From the NCBI RefSeq assembly GCF_902491285.1, contig NZ_CABUHK010000023.1, positions 1 through 64,000 on the forward strand: a stretch of 64,000 bases of DNA, read 5' to 3'. The notes beneath the pieces are model-generated. The model ran no database searches. It had not been told where the DNA came from and saw nothing but the letters and a program-made list of their open reading frames with translations. The stretch is from an uncultured Bacteroides sp. (GTDB taxonomy: Bacteria; Bacteroidota; Bacteroidia; Bacteroidales; Bacteroidaceae). Shown one piece after another: positions 8,343 through 18,806 of this stretch; position 1 is the first letter of the stretch; every line of letters begins with the position of its first letter. A program made the position numbers and the translations under genes.

Positions 8343-11300
8343 TTATGTTTCAGTGAAATGTTTTATATGATTCTTGATTTGTTTCAGATAATCCGAAGGA
8401 GAAACACCGAACTCATCTTTAAAACATTGGCGGAAATATCCTGTACTGTTCATTCCTACCTTGTAAGCAATTTCGGAAATGTTGTATTTTCCTTCAAGTA
8501 ATAAGCGTTCCGCATTCTCCATTTTTACTTTTCGGATGTATTCATTGGTCGACAGTCCGGTCAACGCTTTCATTTTCCGGTAAAGGGTAGAACTACTCAT
8601 ACACATCTTATCTGAAAGGTAAGTGATATCAATCTTTTCCGAAGAAAGGTTCTCTTCAATTAATAGTGTAATCCTTCCGATAAATTCATTGTCAAGTTTA
8701 CTCAGCGCTTCGGTAATCAGCGTACGTTTCTCATTTAAGGCTGTATGACTGTTTGGAGTAGGCTGCGACTGGAATTGTGCAACCAGTTTCTTCCTTGATT
8801 CAAGCAGATTATTGATGCGGCTGCGCAGCAACGAAGCACTGAACGGCTTCGTCAGATAAGAATCTGCCCCTACCTCGTATCCTTCTTCCTTGTCCTGCAA
8901 GGAATCTTTCGCGGTCAACAGTATGATAGGAATATGGCTTGTACGTACATCATCTTTCAACTGCCGGCATAGCGTGATACCGTCCATGACAGGCATCATA
9001 ATATCGCTGACTATAATATCGGGAATATGGTCGAGAGCCTGTTGTTTCCCTTCTTCGCCATTGTTGGCTGTGATGACTTCAAAAGAATCTGAGAAAGACT
9101 CGGCAATGTAGTTTTGTATTTCCTCATTATCTTCTACAATCAACAGGATAGGTTTGCCGCTATCCATTGCTGCATCCTGTATATCTTTCGAGACAGCATC
9201 CCGCCTTTCTTCCTTTTCAGCCAGTTCTGTTGAATCGGTGTGTAACGCATTTGGGTAGATATTATCCGTCAGCAGACTGATATAGAAAGTACTCCCTTCG
9301 TTTTGCGTACTCTCAACGCGAATTTCCCCTTCATGCAGTTCCACGAGATTTCTGACCAAAGCTAGTCCGATACCTGTTCCGGACGCCTGATGCGAACCGC
9401 TTTCCTGATAATAACGGTCGAAAATATGCGGCAGAGCCTCGGCTGAAATTCCGTATCCGGTATCGCTGACTTTAATCTCCGTATAAGCCACTTCATTGCG
9501 TGCCGTTTGATAAAGACTCAGTGTGATGCATCCCTGTTCTGTATATTTGATAGCATTGGAAATCAGATTATCCAGAATAATGGTAACGATTTCCTTGTCA
9601 AAGAAAAGAAGCATCTCCTCTTTCTCTATCTGAATCCGGAAGTCAATCTTTGTTTTCTGGTTGAGTTCCTTGTATTTAAGCCCTGTCTCGTAGATTAGGG
9701 GGGCGATATTGCCTTTGCAGACACATAATTTCTTGTTCTGTGTCTCCGTCTTGCGGAACTCCAATATCTGATTAATCAGATTGAGCAACCGGAGTGCACT
9801 TTGATGAATGACGGACAGCTTCTGCGCCTGTTTTACCGGAAGAGACTGGTCTTTCTGCATATCTTCCAAAGGCCCGAGGATTAATGTCAGCGGTGTGCGC
9901 AGTTCATGGGTGATATTCGTGTAGAAACGCAGGCGTTCCACATTCAACTCCTGTTCTTGTTCGTGATTCTTCTTCTCCAGTGTATAGAGGCTTTCTAAAT
10001 CCAGCTTCTTTTTGTAAGCGTGCAGAATAAGATAGATGATACTGACAGATACCAGTATGTAGACCAACTTCGCCCACCACGTCAGCCAGATGGGTGGATT
10101 AATCCGGATGGTGAGCGAAGTAGCTTCGCCCGGCCATTCTTGATTATGCACCCGCGCTTTGATAAGGAATTCATATTTCCCCGGCGGGATATTCCGGAAA
10201 GTGACGCTGTTGTTCTCGTTGACTGTGTACCATGAGTTTTCGAGTCCTTTCAGCATATAGGCATACTCCATTTGGTTGACAAGGGAGTAGTTCTGTACAT
10301 TGAATGTCAGGCTGAATGTATTTTGGGCATGGGTCAATTCCACTTCTTTTCCTTCCAACAGTGAGACAAAGGTGTCATTGCTTTCCTGATTATCCAGCCG
10401 CTCGAATATTTTCATTTCCGTGATGATGATTGGCGGCGTTTTAAGTTCGCTCATTGTGATGTTGGGAGTAAAGCAGCACACCCCGTTGATAGAACCGAAA
10501 TAGATAGCCCCGTCCATATTCCTTGCTACACTGGCACTCATAAAACTTCCGGCAGGCACATCGTCCGAGTGACCGTAATAATAGAAACAATCTTTTTCTG
10601 TCACATAGCAGCCGATACCTTTGTTACTGCTGAACCAGATATTTCCCGTTTCGTCTTCGGTGATAGCTTGGATACACGTATTGACAAGACCGTCTTTGCG
10701 TTGATAAGTCTTGTAATCCAAATCGTTCATAGGATTGAAACATACCAGCCCGTCTCCGGTAGCTATCCACATTCTTTTTTGTTTGTCCCGGTAGATTTGA
10801 TTGATAGTGTTGGAGCAGAAACCTTCTCTTTGAATATACTTCCTTATTAAGTGGAAGTCCGGTGAATAAACCCCCATTCCATCGCCGAATGTGCCAATCC
10901 AGAAGCGTCCTTTCTCGTCCTGTGCGATACTCCGGATGAAATTGCCATGCAGCTCACTGTTGCCGGTGTGGTAATGTTGAATGACTTTCATATTGTCGGG
11001 ATTGTAGACGAATATCCCTTCACTGCATCCTATCCAGATACGGTGCTGGCTGTCTTCGTAAAAGGTGCGGACATCCAGATTGGATTTCCCCATTGGGGAG
11101 ATTGAACGGAATGCCTTTACACGGGTGTTATAATAGCTGATACTTCCTTGAAAAGCACCGAACCATAGATTGTCTCTGGAATCACGGAAAGCGGTCAGAA
11201 CAGAGTTTGCCTGTAAATCTCCTGTTTCCTTTTTATATATGGCAATCCGTTTGTTATTCTTAAACACATTGATTCCGCTACCGTCCGTACCTATCCACAG

Positions 11301-12491
11301 ACGTCCTTGGCTATCGGCGCAGATACTGCTTACCACCTTATTGTTCAGACTGTTCTCATTGTCGTGGATAGGAGAATAATCAATAGTCGTGAATAAAGGG
11401 GGCTCACTGCTGATAAAGTTGATTCCGCCGCCCCATGTCCCAATCCAAATGTTATTGAAAGAGTCCTGATAGATATACCGCACACTGGCATTGGAAAGGC
11501 TGCGGTTATCGTCCCCTTCCCGTAGAAATTCGAAAGTAATCTGTTTGGGTGAAAAGAACTGGCTCTGCTTCAGGTCGAGTATGGCGATACCGTTCAATTC
11601 GGACGCAATCCATAATTTATTATCATTCAGTTGCTTGATAGAGAAGATGCGGCTGGAGAGTGTACCATGTTTGTCGTTCGGATTCTGACGGAAGGTTATA
11701 AAGTTTTGGGTCGTGGCATTATAGAGGGCCAGACCGTTGTCTGTCCCAAGCCATATATTTCCGTTATTGTCTTTTAGTATAGTCCGTACATCATTCCCAG
11801 GCAGGCTGTTGGGATTGTCCGGTTCATTTTTGAAGTTCCTTACACTCTTGTCTTTCAAGGAAAGTATGCTGAAACCTCCGTTCACATGTCCGATATAAAG
11901 ATTGTCGTCTCCACCATCTAATACGGTCCATGTCTGTTCGCAGCCTAATGCCGGAACGGTTGTCTTGTTGTAATGCGTGAACTGTCCGGTGGTAGTATTG
12001 AGATAGTCTATGCCTCTATAATAAGTACTTATCCATAATCCGTCCATACTTTCTGTGGAAGCGGCTATATCCGTGACATCGTTTGTTATCAGGCTATGCG
12101 GATTCTGCGGGTCATGCTGATAAGCGGTAAATGTCAGCGAATGATAATTGTAGGCATTTAACCCGTCACGTTGCGTAGCAATCCATACAATGGGACGTTC
12201 CGGGTCGGCATATATCCGGTTAAGTTCATTCCCGGTGATACTTTGGGAATTCTTGGACGGGTCGTTCTTATAAAAGGTGATGAAACGGGTGCCGTCAAAC
12301 TTATTGAGCCCTTCTTCCGTGGCAAACCACAGGAACCCTTGCTTGTCCTGCGCGATACTGACTACATAATTATTAGAAAGTCCTTGCTCAATACCCAACC
12401 GTTTTACAGAATAAGGTTGCGCTGTCAGTTGGGAGACTGATAATAAAGACAGGAAAAGAAATAAAGTGCCAAACGCAATGTGTTTTCTCAT
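8343..12491 (-). CDS. Hybrid two-component system sensor/regulator (HTCS) of PUL 1
   Basis: This 1382-residue protein joins a whole signalling pathway in one chain. A signal peptide (1-24) is followed by repeated reg_prop blades of a periplasmic double propeller (~25-690; many NIWLGT/RLWIGT motifs) and a Y_Y_Y domain (~715-800). A membrane segment (~803-825) leads to HisKA with ITHELRTPL (H862), HATPase (DTGYGIS, GTGIGLAL), a receiver domain with phospho-acceptor D1163 (VSDIMMP), and an AraC-type DNA-binding domain (~1280-1375). Known HTCS proteins bind oligosaccharides in the periplasm and activate the adjacent PUL. It is divergent from the PUL 1 genes across a 217-base region, so it very likely controls them. 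All catalytic motifs are intact. Confidence 0.95.
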   Translation of the reverse strand: MRKHIAFGTLFLFLSLLSVSQLTAQPYSVKRLGIEQGLSNNYVVSIAQDKQGFLWFATEEGLNKFDGTRFITFYKNDPSKNSQSITGNELNRIYADPERPIVWIATQRDGLNAYNYHSLTFTAYQHDPQNPHSLITNDVTDIAASTESMDGLWISTYYRGIDYLNTTTGQFTHYNKTTVPALGCEQTWTVLDGGDDNLYIGHVNGGFSILSLKDKSVRNFKNEPDNPNSLPGNDVRTILKDNNGNIWLGTDNGLALYNATTQNFITFRQNPNDKHGTLSSRIFSIKQLNDNKLWIASELNGIAILDLKQSQFFSPKQITFEFLREGDDNRSLSNASVRYIYQDSFNNIWIGTWGGGINFISSEPPLFTTIDYSPIHDNENSLNNKVVSSICADSQGRLWIGTDGSGINVFKNNKRIAIYKKETGDLQANSVLTAFRDSRDNLWFGAFQGSISYYNTRVKAFRSISPMGKSNLDVRTFYEDSQHRIWIGCSEGIFVYNPDNMKVIQHYHTGNSELHGNFIRSIAQDEKGRFWIGTFGDGMGVYSPDFHLIRKYIQREGFCSNTINQIYRDKQKRMWIATGDGLVCFNPMNDLDYKTYQRKDGLVNTCIQAITEDETGNIWFSSNKGIGCYVTEKDCFYYYGHSDDVPAGSFMSASVARNMDGAIYFGSINGVCCFTPNITMSELKTPPIIITEMKIFERLDNQESNDTFVSLLEGKEVELTHAQNTFSLTFNVQNYSLVNQMEYAYMLKGLENSWYTVNENNSVTFRNIPPGKYEFLIKARVHNQEWPGEATSLTIRINPPIWLTWWAKLVYILVSVSIIYLILHAYKKKLDLESLYTLEKKNHEQEQELNVERLRFYTNITHELRTPLTLILGPLEDMQKDQSLPVKQAQKLSVIHQSALRLLNLINQILEFRKTETQNKKLCVCKGNIAPLIYETGLKYKELNQKTKIDFRIQIEKEEMLLFFDKEIVTIILDNLISNAIKYTEQGCITLSLYQTARNEVAYTEIKVSDTGYGISAEALPHIFDRYYQESGSHQASGTGIGLALVRNLVELHEGEIRVESTQNEGSTFYISLLTDNIYPNALHTDSTELAEKEERRDAVSKDIQDAAMDSGKPILLIVEDNEEIQNYIAESFSDSFEVITANNGEEGKQQALDHIPDIIVSDIMMPVMDGITLCRQLKDDVRTSHIPIILLTAKDSLQDKEEGYEVGADSYLTKPFSASLLRSRINNLLESRKKLVAQFQSQPTPNSHTALNEKRTLITEALSKLDNEFIGRITLLIEENLSSEKIDITYLSDKMCMSSSTLYRKMKALTGLSTNEYIRKVKMENAERLLLEGKYNISEIAYKVGMNSTGYFRQCFKDEFGVSPSDYLKQIKNHIKHFTET

Positions 12492-12568
12492 AACTCGTGC
12501 CTATTCGTTTCATTTACAGGTTCAAAAATAGGAATAAATATTTTATTTAGCGTATGTAAATCGTGCAT

Positions 12569-12600
12569 TGCATGATTTGTGATGCTTCTCTGCATGATTT
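12569..12600 (+). promoter_or_regulatory. Candidate HTCS operator: paired direct repeats
   Basis: TGCATGATTT occurs at 12569-12578 and again at 12591-12600, 22 bases apart (two helical turns). The pair lies between the divergent HTCS and PUL 1 genes and ends 27 bases before the -7 box. AraC-type dimers bind such direct repeats. The assignment to the HTCS is inference. Confidence 0.5.
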
Positions 12601-12627
12601 TTATCTGTTTTTATAATAGGAATGGTC

Positions 12628-12635
12628 TAAATTTG
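12628..12635 (+). promoter_or_regulatory. -7 element TAAATTTG for PUL 1
   Basis: TAAATTTG fits TAnnTTTG, 73 bases before the first PUL 1 gene. The -33 position has only TGTT, as expected for an activator-dependent promoter. Confidence 0.5.
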
Positions 12636-12708
12636 TGATGTCGATTTAAAATATTCATATATAGATAAATCGTACTAAGACAATATTAATCATTAAATAC
12701 TAATTATT

Positions 12709-14115
12709 ATGAAAGCTAAATTGTTGCATGGCACGGTTTTGTGGACTTTCCTTTCGGCTACGGCCTTATTGGTTGGATGCAGTGATGATAAAGACTACAA
12801 AGATGTAGATGGACAGTCTCCAACTCTTGAATTAACTTCCGGACATATCCGTACTTTGACAGGATATGAATTTAAAATTACCGGTAAGATAGCGGATAAG
12901 GACGGTATCCGTTCAATTAGATTACAATCTGATGAACTTTATCTGGATAAAACGATTGAATTGCTGGCTCTTTATTCTGAACCATTGTATGAATATAACC
13001 TGAATTATGGTTTCACTATTCCTGAGAAGACTAAAGGGGAGAGTTTCAGTGTAAAGATAACTGTAACCGACCTGGGCGGACGCACTGTAGAGGATGATGT
13101 ATTGATAACAATGGATGGTGATTATACAGAGCCGGTTTTAAAACCTTCTATCGGTCTTCTGAGTGATAATATAAATATTGTATTATCTGAAGGAACTTCT
13201 AAAACTTTCTGGTTTACAGCGGAGGATAATAAAGAATTGGATTATCTGGAGTTGGCTGTCCCCAATTTGGATATTTTGGAACATGTAGATGTTGAAGGAG
13301 AAGATTTGAAAAAAGGAACATTGAAAACTACCATAGTCTTTCCTTCTGACAAAACAGGGACTTACACTTTAGTAATACGTGCTGTTGATGCTTTGGGCAA
13401 TGTTGCGGAGAAGAATTATTCAGTACTTGTTTCCAGAGTGAAAGATTATGAGAACATGTATTTGGTTGATTTTGAGGGAACAGATACTAAGTTGCTTACA
13501 GGGAATGACGTATGGGGAGTTCCAATGCCCATAGAACGTGTTGCAAACTTTACTTATAAGGCTCGTTGCTATTCACCTGCGGCAAATACTCCGATTCGTT
13601 TTATTACAAGTAAATATAGTTTTAGTATCTGCTTTGGTGACGATATAAATAATCCGGGAAAATTAACAGGTATCTCTGGAGATATACAACCGATTATTTT
13701 GCCGGAAAAGGGTTATTATGAAATAAACTTCAATACTGAAGAGGGAGTTTATGAAGTAGAAGCTTATGATCCGGGAGTACCGGTGATTGACGGACTCAAA
13801 ATGGGCTTTGTCGGTGGATGGTTTGATAATGCCAAAGGCTGGGACGGACCTAAAAATGTGTATGAATTGACTCAGGATTCTGATAATCCACATTGTCTTA
13901 CCGCTGAACTGACTTGGAGTAAACAAGACTCTTTTGATGTAACAATAACTCCTTATAGTGCAGCGGGTGACTGGTTGGAACCCGGCTGGCGGTTTGATGG
14001 TAAAAATGAATCATTTGCAACAGGTGTCAATGACTCATCGAAAAAGGTGCCGGTAGGTACATACACTTTTATCTTTGATACACATCTTGTTCAGTCTAAG
14101 TTGTTGAAGAAATAA
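12709..14115 (+). CDS. PUL 1 surface lipoprotein, SusE/F- or SGBP-like
   Basis: The 468-residue protein has a lipoprotein signal peptide with lipobox LVGC (Cys near residue 24) followed by acidic SDDKDYKD, a surface-export-like signal in Bacteroides. Two or three beta-sandwich, Ig-like repeats follow (for example GKIADKDGIRSIRLQ and VRAVDALGNVAEKNY), and the C-terminal half with many Trp and Tyr resembles SusE/SusF-type binding domains. It is probably a surface glycan-binding protein. It is the first gene of the operon, before SusC, which is an uncommon order; binding proteins usually follow SusD. No enzyme motif is seen. Confidence 0.7.
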   Translation: MKAKLLHGTVLWTFLSATALLVGCSDDKDYKDVDGQSPTLELTSGHIRTLTGYEFKITGKIADKDGIRSIRLQSDELYLDKTIELLALYSEPLYEYNLNYGFTIPEKTKGESFSVKITVTDLGGRTVEDDVLITMDGDYTEPVLKPSIGLLSDNINIVLSEGTSKTFWFTAEDNKELDYLELAVPNLDILEHVDVEGEDLKKGTLKTTIVFPSDKTGTYTLVIRAVDALGNVAEKNYSVLVSRVKDYENMYLVDFEGTDTKLLTGNDVWGVPMPIERVANFTYKARCYSPAANTPIRFITSKYSFSICFGDDINNPGKLTGISGDIQPIILPEKGYYEINFNTEEGVYEVEAYDPGVPVIDGLKMGFVGGWFDNAKGWDGPKNVYELTQDSDNPHCLTAELTWSKQDSFDVTITPYSAAGDWLEPGWRFDGKNESFATGVNDSSKKVPVGTYTFIFDTHLVQSKLLKK

Positions 14116-14136
14116 TTAAAATAATGCTATAAAAAC

Positions 14137-17100
14137 ATGAAGCGATATCTATTTTTGTTATTATCGTTCTTTACGCTGAGCCTTTATGCTCAGCAGGGAA
14201 GTCTGACTGGTACTGCTATTGCAGCGAGTGATAAGGAACCAATGATTGGTTTGACTGTTTTGGTGAAAGGTACGACCAATGGAACTGTTACTGATTTGGA
14301 TGGAAATTACACATTGGCTAATGTTTCCGGGGATGCGACTATTGTGTTCTCCATGATCGGGTATAAGACGCAGGAAATCAGAGTCAATGGGAAAAGCATA
14401 ATCAATGTCGTGATGGAGGACGATACACAAGCTTTGGAGGAAGTTGTTGTTATCGGTTATGGTGCTGTGAAAAAGAGCGATCTGACAAGTTCTATATCTG
14501 CCATCAAGGGCGATGAACTGAGGAAGTTGGCTGGTGGTAACGCGATGAATGCTTTGCAGGGAAAGATTAATGGTGTACAGATTACTGGTGGCGGCGGTCC
14601 GGGAACTTCACCTCGTGTCATTATCCGTGGTGTATCTACTGTCAATGGTTCTGACCCATTATATGTAGTGGATGGAATGCCGGTGGGAACTAATATTAAT
14701 TTTCTCGATCAGAATGATATTGAATCTATGCAAGTTCTGAAAGATGCCTCTGCAGCAGCTATTTACGGTACACGTGGGTCTAATGGTGTTGTCCTTATTA
14801 CTACCAAGAAAGGTAAAAAGGGAGCTACTCAGTTTGGTTTCTCTGCTTCTGCCGGGTTTCAGACACTGAAAAAGCCGGATATGGCAAAAGCTTCCGAGTA
14901 CGAATATGTGTTTAAGGCGCGTTATATCAATGATAATGCCGAACCGCGTTACAATAGTAAAGAGAATATTACCGACGCAGAAGGCACGGACTGGTGGGAT
15001 GAAAGTATGAAGAAGACAGCATTGATTCATAATTATAACTTTAACTTCTCGGGTGGTACGGATAAATTGCTCTATTCGGCTAATATCGGTTACTTCGGAC
15101 AAGACTCGCAATATACTGTTGGTAACTGGCAGAAGCTGACTGCACGTTTCAGTATGGAGTATACTTTTAATAGCATAGTGAAAGCGGGTATTGATTTCAC
15201 TCCGAAATATGAGAATTGGACAGATACTCCAAATCTGTTGGGGAACATAATGGCTATGGATCCGACTACTCCTATCATGCGTTCTCAAAGCGAGTGGACT
15301 ACTAATGTATACGATAATTACGCACGTTCCAGCAATAATTTGGTATGGAATCCGGTTGCGCAGTTGGCACGTATGGACAAACACAGCGATGAATATGGTT
15401 TATTGGCCAATCCTTATGTAAACATTGAACCGGTTAAGGGGTTGGTAATCCGTTCACAGTTCGGTGTGAACGCCCGCTTCCGTATTTCGGATGAATTCAC
15501 TCCTGCTTTCAATATAGATACGTTGGAGAAATCCGATTACAGTAAAGCCTATCGTAAGACGGATAATTGGGTAGACTGGAACTGGACAAATACGGTAAAC
15601 TGGATTAAGAGCTTCAACCGGAAGCACAATTTGAATGTGATGGCCGGATATACGATGGAACGTTTTCAGGAATATTGGTTGGAAGGCTCCAAGGAACGTA
15701 CGCCTACTAATGAAGAGAACCTGCACTATGTTTCGGCTGGTACACAGAATCCACAAACAGCAGGTGTAAATGCGTATTCTTCATTGATTTCTTATTTAGG
15801 TCGTGTGATGTATAATTATAACGATCGTTATTATCTGACTGCTTCTATTCGTGTGGACGGTTCTTCCAAATTTATGAAAGACAACCAGTATGCAACTTTT
15901 CCCGCAGTGTCTGCAGCGTGGCGTATTTCTGAGGAACCATTTATGAAGCGGCAGCATATATTTGATAATTTGAAGATTCACGGCGGATGGGGACGTGTAG
16001 GAAATCAAAATATTGACAATTCTGCTTATCAGTCCACTATCGGGGCTGCAGACTATGTTTTCGGTGGCAATCGTGAAATAGGTACGGCGGTAGGCTCAAT
16101 AGGTAACTCGTTGATTAGATGGGAGACTGTAGAAGATTACAATGTCGGTATTGATATGGCATTCTTGAAAAAACGTTTGTCGGTAACTGCAGAATGGTTC
16201 CGTAAGGAATCTCATGATATGTTACTGAAAAAGGACAATATGCTGATATTGGGTTTCCCGATGTGGAACGGTCAAATGTGGGAAAATGTAGGTAAGATGA
16301 GAGCTACCGGTTGGGAACTTTCTGTCAATTGGGAAGATCGCAAAGGTGATTTCGATTACGGGATTGGTGTGAACTTGTCTTCTGTCAAGAACAAAGCTAT
16401 TAAATTATTGGGTTCTACTCCGATTAATGCCGGTAGTTTCAATGGAGATTACATCATCCGCAATGAAGAAGGGGGCGAGATTAGTCGTTTCTACGGATAT
16501 ATAGCTGACGGAATTTTCCAGAACTGGACGGAGGTGAATGCACATACTGATGAATATGGTACGCGGATTCAGCCGAATGCACAACCGGGAGATATTCGTT
16601 TCAAGGATTTGAATCATGACGGAAAGTTGGATGACAACGACAAGACTTTCATTGGAAATGCGTTCCCTGATCTGATGATTGGTATTAATGCCCGTTTATC
16701 ATGGAAAAACATAGACTTTGCAGCCAACTTCTACGGAACGATAGGGAACGATGTGTACAATACGACCAAAGGACGTCACTCGGGTGTATCTGGTGAGAAT
16801 GTATATGCTGGAACTTATAATGCTTCCTGGCATGGTGAAGGGACAAGTTATGATTTGCCTCGCCTGTCCTATAATGACGCTAACCAGAATTGGACCCGTG
16901 TTTCTTCTTTCTATGTGGAAGACGGTTCTTATTTACGCTGCAAACAATTGCAGATTGGATATACATTGCCGAAGAAATGGACAAAGAAGATTTCATTGCG
17001 CCTTTCTTTCTCGGCACAGAATCCGTTTACTATTACCGGATATTCAGGAATGGATCCTGAAGCGGCAGCTTTGGGTACTGAGGGAAAAGTGACAGAGTCG

Positions 17101-17166
17101 GGTATTGACTGGGCGGGATATCCCAACCCGCGTACATATCTTTTTGGAATCAACATGAATTTCTAA
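14137..17166 (+). CDS. SusC-like TonB-dependent outer-membrane transporter (PUL 1)
   Basis: The 1009-residue protein has a signal peptide (1-18), a CarboxypepD_reg-like N-terminal domain (~20-95, ending at the EEVVVIGYG TonB-box region), a plug domain with DPLYVVDG and ASAAAIYGTRGSNGVVLIT, and a long beta-barrel ending in aromatic INMNF. It imports oligosaccharides across the outer membrane using TonB energy and pairs with the SusD protein encoded 22 bases later. It starts 21 bases after the surface lipoprotein gene, so the genes are co-transcribed. Confidence 0.96.
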   Translation: MKRYLFLLLSFFTLSLYAQQGSLTGTAIAASDKEPMIGLTVLVKGTTNGTVTDLDGNYTLANVSGDATIVFSMIGYKTQEIRVNGKSIINVVMEDDTQALEEVVVIGYGAVKKSDLTSSISAIKGDELRKLAGGNAMNALQGKINGVQITGGGGPGTSPRVIIRGVSTVNGSDPLYVVDGMPVGTNINFLDQNDIESMQVLKDASAAAIYGTRGSNGVVLITTKKGKKGATQFGFSASAGFQTLKKPDMAKASEYEYVFKARYINDNAEPRYNSKENITDAEGTDWWDESMKKTALIHNYNFNFSGGTDKLLYSANIGYFGQDSQYTVGNWQKLTARFSMEYTFNSIVKAGIDFTPKYENWTDTPNLLGNIMAMDPTTPIMRSQSEWTTNVYDNYARSSNNLVWNPVAQLARMDKHSDEYGLLANPYVNIEPVKGLVIRSQFGVNARFRISDEFTPAFNIDTLEKSDYSKAYRKTDNWVDWNWTNTVNWIKSFNRKHNLNVMAGYTMERFQEYWLEGSKERTPTNEENLHYVSAGTQNPQTAGVNAYSSLISYLGRVMYNYNDRYYLTASIRVDGSSKFMKDNQYATFPAVSAAWRISEEPFMKRQHIFDNLKIHGGWGRVGNQNIDNSAYQSTIGAADYVFGGNREIGTAVGSIGNSLIRWETVEDYNVGIDMAFLKKRLSVTAEWFRKESHDMLLKKDNMLILGFPMWNGQMWENVGKMRATGWELSVNWEDRKGDFDYGIGVNLSSVKNKAIKLLGSTPINAGSFNGDYIIRNEEGGEISRFYGYIADGIFQNWTEVNAHTDEYGTRIQPNAQPGDIRFKDLNHDGKLDDNDKTFIGNAFPDLMIGINARLSWKNIDFAANFYGTIGNDVYNTTKGRHSGVSGENVYAGTYNASWHGEGTSYDLPRLSYNDANQNWTRVSSFYVEDGSYLRCKQLQIGYTLPKKWTKKISLRLSFSAQNPFTITGYSGMDPEAAALGTEGKVTESGIDWAGYPNPRTYLFGINMNF

Positions 17167-17188
17167 TGTTATTAACGGAGATAAGAAT

Positions 17189-18796
17189 ATGAAAATATAT
17201 ATTTTAGGCTTGGTTATAGCCGCTTCTACATTATCCTTGACCGGCTGTTCTGATTTTTTGGATACACCTGTACTCGGACAGCAGGATTTAGGTGAGTATT
17301 TTATCAATGAAGATCAATGTAAGCAACAAATTACAGGGTGTTATCAGTCCATATTTTGGGATGACTGGTGGCAGGTACAGAAGTTTTACCTGTGTGGTGA
17401 CATGTGCACGGATGATATGTGGGTAGGTAATACAGGTGAGGATCAGGGTGCTTACGAAGATTTGGCCTTCTTTACGGGAGATGCTTATGGTGGGGGAGAA
17501 TGTAGCCAGAACTTCTGGCAATACCGTTACAAAGGTATATTACGATGTAATATTGCAATTGAAAGAATACCGGGTGTAGAGTTTGAAGATGAATCGTTAA
17601 GAGACCGTTATGTGGCTGAGGCAAAGTTCCTGCGTGCTTATCAATACTTTGATTTGGTGAGATATTTTGGTGGTGTACCTATGGTGTTGGGAATGAAGAT
17701 GCCTGTTGAAGTGGAAGGTATTCAGCGTGCTTCTACAGCAGAGGTATATACTCAGATTGAGAATGACCTGAAAGATGCTGCGGGCATCCTGCCGGTTAAA
17801 AGTGAATATTCCGGTGCAGATTTGGGCCGTGCAACCAAAGGGGCGGCACAAGGCTTGTTGGCGAAAGTTTATCTTTATCAAGAGAAATATGAAGAAGCAG
17901 AAGATATGTTGGAGCAAGTGATGGGATTGAACGGTCATGCGTCACAAGGGTATGATTTATTGGATGATTTTGGAGATGTATGGAGCATATCTCATAACAA
18001 CAGCGTCGAATCGTTGTTTGAAGTACAGACTAATAGTGACATAGCTTATAATTTAGGACTTAGAATGCCTGTCGTTTGTGGTTCTCGTGATGATGGAGGC
18101 TGGGCATGGGGACTGCCTACTAGCAATCTCGAAGAAGCTTTCAAAGATGCAGGTGATGATATTCGTTTGAAATGGACTATTATTAAGGATAAAGCGACAA
18201 GCGTACCAGGCGATTCTCACTGGTCGGCTACTGTACCTTATTCGGTTTCTACTACTTCGCATAAATCAGGTCGTGTGACCCGTAAGGTGTACATTCCTCA
18301 TAGCCAACGTCCGGAACCTTATGATGCATCTCATAATCCGTTGAACTATCGTATTTTGCGTTATGCGGACGTGTTGTTGATGTATGCTGAGGTTGAAAAT
18401 GCACTGGGAGATGACGGACAGGCCCGCTGGGCATTGAATAAGGTAAGAGAACGTGTTGAACTGGACCCGGTAGAATCGGATGGAACTGCTCTTCGTGACG
18501 CCATACGCCGGGAACGTCGTCTTGAACTGGCTTTGGAGAATCAGCGGTTGTTTGATATCCGTCGTTGGAAGAATGATAGTGGTAAGTCTGTAATGAGTGA
18601 TATTATGGGACCGAATGGCTCATTTGTAAAATATAATACAGAAGAGTCTGCCGATCCATATGAAGTTGGTAATCAAAAAGAAAGTAGCTCTAAAGGGCGC
18701 AACTTCAAGGAAGAGCGTGACTTAGTGTTCCCAATCCCTACAACAGAGATTACCCAAAGTAATGGTAGCATAGTACAGAATCCCGGATATAATTAA
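17189..18796 (+). CDS. SusD-like surface glycan-binding lipoprotein (PUL 1)
   Basis: The 535-residue lipoprotein has lipobox LTGC near residue 20 and the SusD/RagB arrangement of TPR helices (FLRAYQYFDLVRYFGGVP, AKVYLYQEKYEEAEDML) and the C-terminal RILRYADVLLMYAEVENA and RRERRLELALENQRLFDIRRW motifs. It forms the lid of the SusC channel and captures the glycan at the cell surface. It follows SusC directly and precedes the first GH30 gene by 10 bases. Confidence 0.95.
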   Translation: MKIYILGLVIAASTLSLTGCSDFLDTPVLGQQDLGEYFINEDQCKQQITGCYQSIFWDDWWQVQKFYLCGDMCTDDMWVGNTGEDQGAYEDLAFFTGDAYGGGECSQNFWQYRYKGILRCNIAIERIPGVEFEDESLRDRYVAEAKFLRAYQYFDLVRYFGGVPMVLGMKMPVEVEGIQRASTAEVYTQIENDLKDAAGILPVKSEYSGADLGRATKGAAQGLLAKVYLYQEKYEEAEDMLEQVMGLNGHASQGYDLLDDFGDVWSISHNNSVESLFEVQTNSDIAYNLGLRMPVVCGSRDDGGWAWGLPTSNLEEAFKDAGDDIRLKWTIIKDKATSVPGDSHWSATVPYSVSTTSHKSGRVTRKVYIPHSQRPEPYDASHNPLNYRILRYADVLLMYAEVENALGDDGQARWALNKVRERVELDPVESDGTALRDAIRRERRLELALENQRLFDIRRWKNDSGKSVMSDIMGPNGSFVKYNTEESADPYEVGNQKESSSKGRNFKEERDLVFPIPTTEITQSNGSIVQNPGYN

Positions 18797-18806
18797 TTAA
18801 ATCATT

